Positions 32,972-44,400 of a stretch of 64,000 nucleotides of DNA are shown here, piece after piece. The stretch is from Acanthochlamys bracteata. Lineage: Eukaryota > Streptophyta > Magnoliopsida > Pandanales > Velloziaceae. The position numbers and the translations under genes were made by a program. The notes below the pieces were generated by a model that was not told where the DNA came from, made no database searches, and saw only the letters and a program-made list of their open reading frames with translations. The stretch's first letter is position 1, and each line of letters starts with the position of its first letter. Location: positions 4,558,501-4,622,500 of the forward strand of contig CM034131.1 of assembly GCA_019914995.1 (NCBI GenBank). Reading direction: 5' to 3'.

Positions 32972-35900
32972 CAGGATATAGTCACTCTCTTTATTGTTCA
33001 GCACTCCAGCGCTCTATTAAAAAGAACGGCTAGGATTACTCAGGAAATATCAACGTGCGTGCCGGAGGAAAAAATATATTCACTTATTTTATTGTCTTTC
33101 CTACTCGAAAAAATAATTGTGTACTTTCATTGACAAGTTGAAGTATTCTCTTTCCTCTTCTTTTTTCATTATTTTTAACTTAATTTTTGTTTTAATTTAC
33201 CTTTGCTTAGTTAACTTGACTCTTTCTTTTATTCTTTCATTAACTTTATTTTTTCATTCCTCTTCTTTTGGACCTCCTTTCTTCTTTCATGTTAAGCTTT
33301 TTGAGACCTATTCTTTCTTCTTCAATGTTCACCACAGCAAGTTCGCTCTTTGTCTCTCCATAGCCCAGCTCACTAGCAATAGCTACGAAGCAGCTCCAAG
33401 ATTTGAAGAAGGCTTCAAAGTCACTTGCATTTTTAGATATAATTTTTGTTAAAGTTAAACAGAATAAAAGAAAGAAAAAAAGAATGAAATAACATTTTGT
33501 AATAGAAAATAGAACAAATGAAATAACTATCTCAATTCCGTTGAACATCAAAAATCCGTTTTTACTTTTAATTTTGTACTACTGAACAGCAAAAAGAAAG
33601 CAACAACGAAAGAAGAAATTTTCTCTTGATTATGCTACATATTATGTTTTACCTTAAATTTCGACCTTATGTTATCTTTTTTGGAGTTTGGGTAACCATG
33701 TTTAAAGTCTATGCAAACACATTCTCTTTCAAAATAGGTTATTGACTAGTTATCTGCATGTTATCGACCAAAGACAAAAATTGACAGTTTTTCTGTTTTG
33801 GCGCTCATTTTGTCTATTTATTAATTCACCCATTTCTATTTAGGATTTTTTAAGAGAAGTATATTTGGTTGGCAATGAGCTTTACTTTGTTTGTTTCAAC
33901 TTCTTCCTTTGGAGATTTATTTTATTTTTTCTTTGGAGCATTACAATGTTTGTTCTATTTTTTTTTCCAATCTTTTGTAATCTTCATAATTTTAACGAGA
34001 AATTTTTTTCTCTTCTCTTTGTTTACAAAGATTTTATCTTGAATTCATTTATCATTGAATTGTTTACTATCCTTAATGTTGTTTTAAGATTCTAGTGACT
34101 GTTTTGGTTAGATCCAGAAAGATTATTCACTAAATATCTTGTGTTAAGTAGATCTCTTTAATATCTACTTTATTAGAAGATATCGTAGTTTGGTTCCAAA
34201 TTATTTTGTGCTTCAGTGCCTCTGTTGTCTTTCCATCTTAATTCTAACACTAAAACTTTGTAGATTTTTAACACTAAGTTTTTTTGTAAATGTCAAGATA
34301 AATTGTACCAACGATTCTACTGCTTCAGCACTGAAGTAATAATAGAGAAAGAAAAGTCATCATCTTTAATGGTGATTTTTTCTAATCTCCAAACAGCAAA
34401 AAAATTGTATATAAATTATGAAAAGACAATTGAATTTATTACTGTTACTCGAAATACGCAAAAAAGAAATCCATATTCAGATGAAGTGACTACTTTTGAA
34501 ATGATTTGTGAACATTTTAGAACTTTTGGAGAGCATGAAAAGAGAAAATAGTCGAAGAGTTCGATAGAGAAGTTAAACAAAGAAGAAATACAAATACAGT
34601 GAAGTGTGGATGTCCTACAAGAACGAAAGTGATAAAACAACCTAATGAATTGTGGAAGGTGACTAAATATATTGATGAGTATAATCATAACTTTGTTAGT
34701 CCAGCGAAAATAATGCGCATGTCTATCTGTAAGAACATGTTTGCTGCAGTTAAGATATTAGTTGACTCATTTCGTGATGAAGTCATACCTGTAACTAAAG
34801 TTATAAATATACTTGATGGATAACAGTATGGATTTGATAGTAAAAATTGTTGAAATTATAAGTAATGTACAAAAGAGTACAAAAATTCTATCAGAGGAGA
34901 TGTTATCGCTGTGCTTGATATCTTTAAAAAGAAGAGTATAGAAGATCTTAACTTTTTTTATTCAATACAAATAGATAGTGAAGTAAGGACAATAAAAAAA
35001 GTTTTAGGTAGATGGACGATCACGTATGCAGTTTCAATATTTCGGTGATGTTATATAACATCTCATATTGTAAAAAAGTATATGAAATGTCATTTGCATC
35101 ATTTATTAGAGTTAACCATCATATGCAGTTAATTTAATTTGGTTCTGCATTATTTTTAGAGAAGATAGAAGAGTATTTTCAGTGACTTTTTGAGACATGG
35201 CTTGCAGATATGGACGGGCATGCCTCATCTTTTATCATCACAGATCAAAACAGATTTATGACTGCAGCTATTCAGAATGTTTTTTCAAACACACGACATA
35301 GATTGTGCTTGTGGCACATTTTGCAAAAATTTTATGAAAAGTTTTCGCATATTTTTTTCAAAAGATCACAATTCAAAAAAGATGTCAAAATATGTAGTGG
35401 AAGGAATTGATATTTACGTACAACTTGCAGGATAATGAATGGCTTCAAAGAATGTATACCATTCAGAAAAAGTAGGATCCAGTTTATTATTTGGACACTT
35501 TCTATACAGGCACTAATATTATAAGCCGTCTGAATCTGTGAATTCTGTTTAAAGTAATTTTTTTTGTTGAAGTACAACTCTTCAGGAGTTTGTTTTGAAG
35601 AATAATAAGTATTTAACTAACATTGTTGAAAGAGAAAATAAAGACGATTATGTTAGTGATCGCTCCGATCGTATTGTTGACAGTCATATCTTTTTTTTTG
35701 AAGGATGCAGTAAAGGTGTACACAAGAAATGTGTACCATATGTTCAAGAAAAAAATTTGAGGAAGCTCAGACCAAATATTTTCTATATGATGATTAAAAG
35801 TATGGTGATGGATACACAACTTATATTTATAAGTATAGATTATTTGGTAATCAACGTAAATGGAATGTAAGATTCAACTATGTGACGAAAGATGGTAAGT

Positions 35901-36560
35901 ATAATTGCAAACATTTTGAATTGGTTGGAATTTCTTATGGACACCTTGTAAAAGTTTTTCAGTCACGTGATATGGAGCTACATGATCACTTTATTCTAAA
36001 GAGATGGATAATAGATACTAACAAATTCCTTACCTTAACATTGCAACTCTTGTTTTCACCAGAAAGATACAATTCGCTTTTGCCCTTGATAATTCTTTCG
36101 GTACCACAATTAACTATGTTGCAGATAACTAATAACTACAAGCTAACTGTATAGTGAAAATTGTTTACTAGGCCAAGTATGTGATCGGAAGAATTGTATC
36201 TTATGAAAAGTTGTCAAACAAGGCCAGGTAGAACTTGATGAAAATAACTAGAAATTAAAGATGAGCATATTATAGATGTTTTTCCAGTAAATCAAAGCAC
36301 GTCGATATATATCTCAGAGCAATGAGGCTAAACACAAGCATTGCAATATTTTTACACAAATATTCACTCAACATTTACAACAAAGGATTCTTATTGCTAC
36401 AAAGGGATTAAGAAAGAAAGATTATAGACATATACAATACACCACCTCACAAATAAATACACAAACACTTCTCTAGAAGGCAAATGGCTTATAGAAATAC
36501 AACTAATGCATGAAAGTCCTCAACTCAATTTTTCTTGCTGCAACATTAGATGGCAATCAC
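32972..36560 (+). mobile_element. MULE with FAR1-like transposase, copy C (degenerate)
   Basis: The left terminus follows a (TA)n tract and shares the AGGATATRNNCACTC start with the other TA-flanked elements. A pyrimidine-rich leader (33120-34290) precedes a transposase remnant on the plus strand. No matching right terminus was found before the gypsy LTR that starts at 36571, so the element is probably truncated or interrupted there; the right limit is nominal. Confidence 0.55.
34303..36154 (+). pseudogene. FAR1-like MULE transposase, many stops and frameshifts
   Basis: Recognisable blocks in order on the plus strand but in different frames: the FAR1 DNA-binding start (LYINYEKTIEF), a zinc-binding/linker block (TVKCGCPTRTKV, ELWKVTKYIDEYNHNFVSP, KNMFAAVKILVDSFRDE), the MULE catalytic region (FSNTRHRLCLWHILQKFYEK; TDQNRFMTAAIQ) and the C-terminal SWIM-like region (NCKHFELVGISYGHLVKVFQ, LHDHFILKRW). 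Stops separate these blocks (for example TAG at about 34549 and the stop after KVINILDG near 34822), so no functional transposase can be made. The most decayed of the three copies, with the same block order as copies A and B. Confidence 0.8.
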
Positions 36561-36570
36561 AGTTTGCCTA

Positions 36571-36929
36571 CTATCACGGGACTAGAATTCAACACTACTC
36601 GTGCGGTATTTAAACAACTTTTGCTCTAAATTACTAAGAAAGCCTTAGAGAATTCAAAAGAAATACTATAACAATGGAGCAAAGGAGAAGAGCATGGATA
36701 AAGGAAAACTTCATTAGCATACTAGTTGCTTACAAGTGTTTAATGATTACAACTTCTCGATGGTTCCATAAGGGAGAGTTCATACTCCTACTTTTGGCAT
36801 TTCACTTTCCTAATTAATGGTGGTGATTTCTTTAATCGGATGGTGAAGAACGCTTCTCCAAAATATTTTTCAAAATATCTTGGCACGTATATCTATGTGT
36901 CTTAAATATCTTAGATAAATATTTAACTT
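36571..36929 (-). mobile_element. Ty3/gypsy 3' LTR, distal portion (split LTR)
   Basis: In reverse complement this aligns with the distal part of the 5' LTR at 45014-45435: shared landmarks include CGTGCCAAGATATT/CGTGCCACGATATT, a region ending TTAGTAATTTAGAG against TTAGCAACTAAGTG, and the end TAGTCCCGTGATAG/TAGTCCTATGATAG. It stops at the TA tract 36930-36943, where the fold-back element begins; the proximal part resumes at 42730. Confidence 0.72.
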
Positions 36930-36943
36930 TATATATATATATA

Positions 36944-37881
36944 GGAGGGATATATGCACTCCCTCTCTTGTTGACATTCCATGTTGCACTGTAGACACTC
37001 CATTAATGGACGGCTCTGATTGTTCTATGCAAATGTTTTTGCTCATTTTCGTTCGTTCTTTCGTTATCTATCCCTTTCCTCGTTCTCATCCTTATGGCAT
37101 TTTTTCTTTTGTAGATATTTTGCTCTCGCTCTAGCGAACTGGGTCTTCTACTACTCTCGCGGTGCGGATCCTCTCCGCCGGTGATCGTCTTCGATTGATT
37201 TTCCTGGTCAGTCTTCGGCAGATCTCGCGTTGATCTCTATCGAATCGAGCACATCTCTCCAAGATCGATTTCCGATCGCCATATCTCTCCTCTCCGGCGA
37301 TCTTCGTCCCCGATTTGAGTTCTCTGATCAGTCTTCGGCCGATCTCGCCCAGCTCTCTCTCGAATCGAGCAGATCTCTGGCAGATCTGTCTCTGATCGTG
37401 CTACTGCTCCTCTCCAATCGTGTTGCTCATCTTCTGAGAGATCTGCCGATCGGAGACAGATCTGTGAGAGATCTGCTCGATTTGAGAGAGAGCAGGGTGA
37501 GATCGACCGAAGATTGGCTAGATAACTCAAATCGATGACGAAGATCGCCGGAGAGGAGAGATCTACCAATCGGAGATAGATCTGCGAGAGATTTGCTTAA
37601 TTCGAGAAAGAGCAGTGCGAGATCTGCCGAAGACTGGCCAGGGAAATCAATCAAAGACGATCACCGTCGGAGAAGAGCTGCACCTCGAGAGTAGAAGAAG
37701 ACCCGATTCGCGAGAGCAAAACATCAAGAAAATGCGATAAGGTTGAGAACGAGAAAAGGGATAGAGAACGAAAGAACGAACAAAAATGAGCAAAAACATC
37801 TGCGTGGAACAAACAGAGCCGTTCATTGATGGAGTGTTTACAGCGTAACATGGAGTGTCAATAGAAGAGGGAGTGCCTGTA

Positions 37882-37889
<8 letters not shown>
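36944..37889. mobile_element. Fold-back (palindromic) TA-flanked element, about 0.95 kb
   Basis: Nearly the whole element is one inverted repeat centred at about 37425. The left end (GCACTCCCTCTCTTGTTGAC, then ACGGCTCTGATTGTTC and GTTTTTGCTCATTTTCG) is matched in reverse complement by the right end. Each arm also holds an internal direct duplication of a GTCTTCGGCNGATCTCGC ... TCGAATCGAGCA unit (about 37210 and 37335 in the left arm). It is richer in GC than its surroundings and both edges touch (TA)n tracts. The open frames in it are by-products of the palindrome. A transcript would fold into a long hairpin RNA. Confidence 0.8.

Positions 37890-37914
<25 letters not shown>
37890..37914. repeat. 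(TA)n tract shared by two abutting elements
   Basis: An uninterrupted TA run between the right end of the fold-back element and the left TIR of MULE copy B. Confidence 0.9.
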
Positions 37915-38268
37915 GGTGGGGATATGGGCACCCTAAGGGGCACCGCCCATCACAGCCGTCGGATCGCTTGATCCGACGGCCACGATTAAAAAGATCATTC
38001 TTAATAGAAAAATACGCTACAGGGCAAATCTCGTCATTTTACATGGATGTTTGCGCGTGCTCTGCCAAACTCGTCGTTCTTATTTCTTTTTTTTTCTTCT
38101 TTCGTGTTCGAGTTCGTTGCTCTCGCTCGCCTCCCGATCCAAGTGCTTCTCCAAAGATCTTCTTCACTAGTGGCCAAGCGATCTGATCTTCGTCCCAAAA
38201 CCTCCCTCACGTCTTCTTCCTCTCTTGTTCTTCCTCTTGCGGATCGACATCCGAAGTTAGGGATCAAA
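37915..38268 (+). repeat. Left terminal inverted repeat of MULE copy B
   Basis: Matches the reverse complement of 42402-42715. It begins with GGATATGGGCACCCTAAGG, followed by a GCCGTCGGATC...GATCCGACGGC hairpin that the right TIR has lost; this explains the longer left repeat. Confidence 0.85.
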
Positions 38269-38282
38269 AACAAAATATATAT

Positions 38283-38486
38283 CTTCTGTCAAATTTATAA
38301 GTTTATGTCATTTTGATCAAGAGTTCCGATGAAGTTCGGTTCGTATTCCAATTGAGTTGAAATTTTATCAACATGTTTCCAACTCATGGTTTTTCATATT
38401 CAACGGTGGAGATTGAATTTGGAGAGCTCGCCGGCCACGTTTGGCCGACATATGTACACATATGTCTTTAAGGCCTACATGTGCCT
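38283..38486. mobile_element. Nested TA-flanked MITE-like segment inside MULE copy B
   Basis: Bounded by short TA runs (about 38275-38282 and 38486-38503). The TTTTGATCAAG, CAATTGAGTTGAAATTTTATC and ACTCATGGTTTTTCATATTC blocks match the right arm of the fold-back element at 55371-55795 and the remnant at 32651-32816. Non-coding. Confidence 0.5.
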
Positions 38487-38801
38487 ATATATATATATAT
38501 ATTTTATTTTTTTTCTCACTGCTATTTTTCATAGTTGTTTTCTTTACTTTTTGTAGTTTTTAACTCTTATTCTTTTTTAATTGTTATATATTTTTTTCAC
38601 TCTTATTTTTCTCACTGTTATTTTTTCAGTTATATATTTTTTTTTGCAAACAGTCAAGTTTTAGCTATTCAAAGGAATTCACTATCCATATAAAAAAATA
38701 TTGAGTACAACATCCAAGTACTTATCCAAAAATACCAAAACAATAAGATAACTAGTTGATAGCACGTAAAAATATAATAGCTACTCTAAATTAATAGCTA
38801 A

Positions 38802-41456
38802 CTACTCAGCATTACTGAAGTCATCTTCACTTGTATGTAGATATCCACTTTCGTCTTCGTCTTTATCTTCATCATCATCTCTATCTCCCACTATCAAAGT
38901 AACAAAGTGAAGTCTTATGTTAATTTCAAATTGAATTCTAACATGACAATATATTACGACTCAAACTTTCAAAAACTAAATACTTACATGTCTTTTTTTT
39001 TTTTGAATTTTCAGGACAATTTCGTTTGTCATACTTAACACCAGACTTATTACAGTAAGCACATCTTCTGTCTATCTTCGTTTTAACTCTTGTAGTGGTT
39101 TTCTCCAAACCTTCTCTAATGCTAGTACTATCTCTGCAAATATTTCTTTCTTTTTTTCATCTTTTCGTTTGTGAGATATTGGGATTTAAAAGCAAAACTT
39201 GTGAGGTATCAATTACAGCTTGTAAGTTCTCATTGATAGTATATCGTCGATGGTATTCTTCCTTACTTCTTGGAACTACCGTAACAATTTTTGTAATGTT
39301 TTCAACATGATTTGATATTTTTCATCTGTTTCGGCCGCTTCATAAATCAATTGATTAGAAAGCATCTGGAGTTGAGTAATTCTCAATAGTTTAGAATTCT
39401 CATGTCCACTTATTGGTCCAGTGTCACACATAGCTCTATATTTGTTTGCACCCTTCATCCACCTCTTAAGAATAAAATGATCCGATAACTCTATATCACA
39501 ACTCTGAAATATTTTATAAGGTGTCCAACGGAATCCCCATAAATTCAAAAAACTTGCATTCACAGTTATCTTTCTTTATGGAGGGGTTGAACTTGACCTT
39601 CCAAACACGGTGATCAACTTCTACTCGAGACCTATAAGTGTATGTCATATAACTATCATCACTCTTTTCATTGTCATACTACACATACTGAGTTTGAGGT
39701 TTCTCAAATTCTTTTTTAAACCTGTCAAATATATTCCTCGTATATACTTTTGCTGTACTTTTCAAAAGAAAAGCACTAGTATCAACAATGCGACATGAAT
39801 GTTCACTAGTGTAATCTTTCTTTTTTCTTTTTCAACAATTTTACTCAAACACTTATCATTTTTTAACACAAACTCTATAAGAGTTGTTGTTGGCTGGGAA
39901 AAATTTTTATAGATGGCATTCATACCTTCGGAACGTCAAGTAGTATCGGTGCCGACATAAAAATTATCCAAGTGATAAACCGGATCCCATTTTCCTCGAA
40001 TCTTGTATTCTCTGAAGCCATTTATTCTTCTGTAACTTGTATGCAGACATCAATTCCTCCCACCGTATCTCAAAAGTGCTAGGAATAAAAGTTTTCCGAA
40101 TACACAATTTGATATCTTTCTTGAATTTAGAATTTTTGAAGTAAACATTTGAAAGTTTTTGAACAAATTTTTTCATGACATGCCATAAACAAAATCTATA
40201 TCGTGTATATGAAAATACCTTTGCAATAGCTGCAGTCATAGCTCTGTCTTGATCTGTGATGATTGAAGATGGTGCACGCCCTCCCATAGCTGCAAACTAA
40301 GTCTCAAAAAGTCACTGAAATGATTCTTCTGTCTCATCCAACAGTAGTACATAACCAAACTGGATTAATATGTTGTGATGATTAACTCTAATAAATGGCA
40401 CAAATGGCATTTCATATATTTTCCTACGATAGGTGGTGTCAAAGAACATCACATCGCCAAAATAGTGAAATTGAAGACGAGACCGACCATCAACCCAGAA
40501 AAAATTTATTGCCCTACCTTTATTGTTCATTTGTATTGCATAAAATTAGTTCGGATATACTATACTCTTCTTATTAAAATAATTAAGCACTACAGTCGCA
40601 TCGCTATTAATGGATTTCATGTACTCTTTCGAAGAACACAAATGATTCCAATAATCTCTGTCATCAAACCATTTTGAGGTCCGTTAAATATATCTGCAAC
40701 TTTATTCACAGGTATGCCTTCATTTCGAAATGAATTAATCAAAATCTTAGCTGCAGTAGGCATACTTTTACAAACATGCATACACATTCTTTTTGTCGGA
40801 CTAACTAGATTGTGACTGTGCATACCTTCATAACCCACCATTTCCCACAAGCCATCTTTTCTTGCCACTTTCATTGTTGCATAGCAACTACATTTCACTG
40901 TACTCATGCTTCTCTTCTTTTGTACTTGTTTTTCGGACCTCTCGTCTGTTTTTTTTCCTTTGTGGTCTCTGTGATATCTAATACGATCGCAAGTCATTTG
41001 ACACGCTATTACTTCATCTGAATGAGGAGTTTTGATTTTATGCGTTCTAGCAATAACAGCGCTAAATCCTACTGCTTTTTCATAGTTTATATAGAATTTT
41101 TTTTCAGCTTCAAGACTTTCAAAAGTCATTCCTAAGCACGGTGAATTGGCATTCTCGTCTAATACGTTCTGAGTTTGAAGAGAAGAAAAACCGACCCTTG
41201 AGCCATAGAGAAGTAGTTTGAGGTGTTGGGTTGGCAATAATTTTGAGAATATTTGAAACAGGGAACAAGTGGAAGGAGATTGCTCCTGTCTGTTCCAAAA
41301 TAAATGAATGTTTCTTGCTGGAACAGAGGGTGGGGGTCGGTTAGAACAGACAATTCTCTGTTTCTTACTGAAACAGAAAATGTCCTGCAAGAACAGACAT
41401 CTCCCGCCTAATAGCAATGCTGTGAGCCTTATGACTAAATTGCCCTCCGAAGACAT
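38802..41456 (-). pseudogene. FAR1-like MULE transposase of copy B, broken
   Basis: The best-preserved copy. The first segment (41456-40617, open for 279 codons) holds the FAR1 DNA-binding domain (GMTFESLEAEKKFYINYEKA, CQMTCDR) and a linker (HSHNLVSPTKRMCMHVCKS). The MULE domain is split between 40530-40312 (FGDVMFFDTTYR, VNHHNILIQFGYVLLLDETE) and 40287-39964 (SSIITDQDRAMTAAIAKVF, RYRFCLWHVMKKF). The C-terminal part includes a SWIM-type CECKFFEFMGIP block (about 39560-39520), FILKRWMKGANKY, and a degenerate zinc knuckle (CAYCNKSGVKYDKRNC, about 39060-39020) before a TAG at 38804-38802. Frame changes and stops between these segments prevent a full product. Autonomous FAR1-type transposases have this same domain order. 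Confidence 0.82.
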
Positions 41457-42401
41457 GTTTAGTTTAACTCTTTGACTTTGTTAAAAAAAAATTTTTAAAT
41501 ACTACAGATTATTTTAATCGTTTCAGCACTACATGAAGGCTTAATATTCAATACAAACTATTTCTGTTTGCTATTTCATCATTCATTAGTTGTCATGGTC
41601 AGCAAATAATAACTCAAACTAGCACTTTCATTCATTCATTCAACCACTTTCATAGAACACTTTGTTCACAACATAACACTTCACAAAAGGCTAGTTCAAA
41701 TTTTCATATACATTCACAAGCTTTTCATTCTATAACACTTTTCATTCACAACATTATAACATTACAACAATTTTATTTACATTAGAACATCACAACAGAA
41801 CACAAGCTCTCAGCTGCTTTGAGCAAACTGAGAAGAAATACACTACCTGGGCAAACTTTATTCACAATCTGGAATAAAAAATACACAATGCATTCACAAC
41901 AAACTACACTACGTTCAGTCTGCAGAATGTATCCTCTAGCTACACTATGTTCCTAACAACACCACGCATCGGCTAGTGCATTTCAGTGCATTCTTCTCAA
42001 CCTGCAAAATGCCTTCTAGGCTAAAAACTTTCGATTGATCCTGTAGGAGTTCCGCAGTAATGATCAGCCTACAAACAAATATTACCAATAAAAATAAAAA
42101 AAACACTATCAGTAAAAGATACAGCAGCAGTAAAAAAAAATAAAAATATCTAAGAATTGATCATTGTGCTAAGGATCAATTCTGAATCCCACAAACCAAA
42201 TTTCGTTTCCCGAAATATCAAATTTTCAAACATTCGGAAAGAAAAAAAAATTTCAAAGTCGGCCGAATACGAAATTGGTTAAACGAGCTCACGAACAATG
42301 AAATTGAAAACTAAAATCGAAAGCTGAAGGAGGGAATTACATGCCACTGCGATAGAATATTGATTTCGGCGAGGGAGCCAACAAGTTGAACGGCGTGAGA
42401 A

Positions 42402-42715
42402 TCGAATCCCTAGCTCTGGATGTCGGTCCACGAGAGGAAGAACAAGAGAAGAAGAAGACGTGAGGGAGGTTTTCGGACAAAGATCGGATCACTTGGCTGC
42501 TGGTGATGAAGATCGCCGGAGAAGCACTTGGATCGGGAGGCGAGCGAGAGCAGCGAACTCGAACACGAAAGAAGAAAAAAAAACGAGAATGACGAATTTG
42601 GCACAGCATCCGTAAATATCTATGTAAAATGACGAGATTAGCCCTGCAACGTGTTTTTCTATTAAAAATAATCTTTTCAATCGCGGCCCAAGTGCCCCTT
42701 AGAGTAGGGGTGCCC
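42402..42715 (-). repeat. Right terminal inverted repeat of MULE copy B
   Basis: Reverse complement of the left TIR. It ends GGGGTGCCCAT against a TA tract (42716-42729). It lacks the 20-30 bp hairpin present in the left TIR after GGGGCAC. Confidence 0.85.
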
Positions 42716-42729
42716 ATATATATATATAT

Positions 42730-42827
42730 CGAAATACTTTAGAGGATTCTATAGTTATCTTTAAGTTGGCCTTAGATGGGTTATCAGTATCAAGGGTTAC
42801 TTGGGCCAAATTTGGCGGCCCTTGACA
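42730..42827 (-). mobile_element. Ty3/gypsy 3' LTR, proximal portion (split LTR)
   Basis: On the minus strand it begins TGTCAAGGGCCGCC right after the polypurine tract and shares TACTGATAACCCATC and CAACTTAAAGA with the start of the 5' LTR (45435 downwards). It ends at the TA tract next to MULE copy B. The polypurine tract AGCGGGGGAGGA occupies about 42839-42828. Confidence 0.75.
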
Positions 42828-43799
42828 TCCTCCCCCGCTTATGCTTGCAATACCCTCGTCACGCTCCTTGAACTTTCTGAATGGGTTAGCATGTGGTTGC
42901 AATACCGCTTGTGCTACTTAAGTTCTTGCTTGCATGTGGTAGGACGCCATAGCATGCTGTTTGGCTTCTAGCTCTATTTCGATGTGGTGGTCGACGATGC
43001 CTTGGTCGTAACTTCTTTTGAAGCTCTATTAGAATCACGTCTTTATACTCCTTAAGAAGGGCTAATGTTAGAGCAGGTGTGGGTCCTTTAGATATGAGGA
43101 CGTCCTTCTTATCATGGCCTTACTTAAATTGCATGACGGACAAAGCTTTTATCTCTAATAATAATAAGTCCACGTTCTCTCTAAATCATGCATGCTTAGC
43201 TCCCATTTGAGATGATGAGGAGTTAATAGCTAGCAAAGGACATATATGAGTTTGATCGAAGAACCATGTCCATATAGACGATGGACAAGTTATGTCCAAT
43301 TGGTTAGTGGCTTAGTTGACTGCTTCCATCGTGCCAGTCTCTTTCCCTATTTGAGGCCTAGTCTCTTGGCCTCCTTTTTGGAGATGAAGTTGTAAGTGCT
43401 TCTATGTCAAGTAGCACACAGAGTGTTCTTACCATTGACACGAACATAAGTCGTTTCTTGATAGGTGGCTTGGGTGGCGAGTTGCTAAGCCTGAGCGACC
43501 CAAACTATTGGAGAGAACCTAAACATGCTAATGCCATTTTAGCTGGTGTCCTCGAGTTGGGATATCAAGGAATTGAATATCTTACGTTTTGTTCAATCCC
43601 GTATCCATTGCGGTTGATTGTAGATTAAGTACAGACTTTTTAGTTTCAGTGCCCTACTCTTGCCTTGAGTTGGCTTGTCGTGCCCATCTCTATCACCATG
43701 AGATTTTGGAGGGGCCCTACTACTTCATTCAAGGAGGTGTCCTTCGAAGTTGCGGTGTTGATTCTACTTTCCGTTCTCGTCTTCCTCACTTTTATCATG

Positions 43800-44400
43800 G
43801 TTACTCTTTCCTTAGATTGAGAAGAGAGTTTGTGAGCGACTTGGCTTCAGCAATGTTGGTGTTTAAGTCTCGCACACGATGCCTTTGCAGTTCTACTCTT
43901 GCCCAATCTTTAATGTCATCCATGAAGCAAAAGAAGGAGATTTTGTCAGACATGTCATCTATATTAAATATAAGGGTGGTGAACTCCTTATGGAGTTACT
44001 GATGGATCCGATTTGCATGAGTTGGCGTAGGTTGCCACGAGCCTCTGTCGCCGCATTGATTGGAGTGTAATGTTTCCGGATTTCCGCTTAAATTCTTCCT
44101 GTGTTGATGTTGAAATGCATTTTTCTATATCACCATATGTATGACGCCAACATAACTGGGATTCATTATGGAGATAAGAGGGAGCAGCATGTATTTCGAT
44201 GGTTTTGTCATGTATGTATGGCGTTAAAATACTGCTCCTATCGAAAATAAAGTTATCTACTGAAGTGGCATTCCGGTTGCGATTGCAGTCAGAATTTTTA
44301 GATACCTCCACGCTTCAACAGCGGTGCTAGAAAGAAGAGTGGTGGCAAAGCTGCATCTGTTGATCTTTGTCTTTGACGAACTTCTTCTACTCTATGTGGA
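43800..44400 (-). pseudogene. Ty3/gypsy gag remnant
   Basis: Minus-strand frames, with shifts between them, give blocks typical of plant gypsy capsid: DNFIFDRS, then QLCWRHTYGDIEK and QEEFKRKSG, then an SDK..FFCFMDDIKDWA block and VELQRHRVRDLNT. These align in order with the retrotransposon gag core (tryptophan-rich segment, then the F-C-F-M-x-G/D-L-x-x-W-A motif). Stops and frameshifts make it non-functional. The plus-strand open frames at 43404-44070 are shadows of this region. Confidence 0.68.

Larger units (their letters stand above)
37915..42715 (-). mobile_element. MULE with FAR1-like transposase, copy B, complete with long TIRs
   Basis: A 4.8-kb element bounded by closely matching terminal inverted repeats: left about 37915-38268, right about 42402-42715. 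Matching landmarks in both (right end read in reverse complement) are GGGCACCC, AATCTCGTCATTTTACAT, TTCTTTCGTGTTCGAGTTCG, CTCGCCTCCCGATCCAAGTG and AAACCTCCCTCACGTCTTC. It is inserted in a (TA)n site within the 3' LTR of a gypsy element. The transposase gene is on the minus strand and broken. A small TA-flanked MITE is nested just inside the left TIR. Confidence 0.85.

Noticed and set aside
33117..33551. Open frames of about 100 codons on both strands upstream of the copy C transposase remnant
   Set aside because: Composition-driven (pyrimidine-rich leader), overlapping on opposite strands, with no motif.
37230..37943. Overlapping open frames on both strands rich in Ser, Leu, Arg and Asp
   Set aside because: They lie in the arms of a palindromic element, so the same sequence is open on both strands; no homology is recognisable.
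38802..41456. Copy B as a functional or domesticated FAR1/FHY3 gene
   Set aside because: The first segment is open for 279 codons, but frame changes and stops split the catalytic domain, and the whole lies between matching MULE TIRs.
43404..44070. Plus-strand open frames in the gypsy interior
   Set aside because: Gypsy gag and pol motifs read on the minus strand here; the plus-strand frames are shadows.
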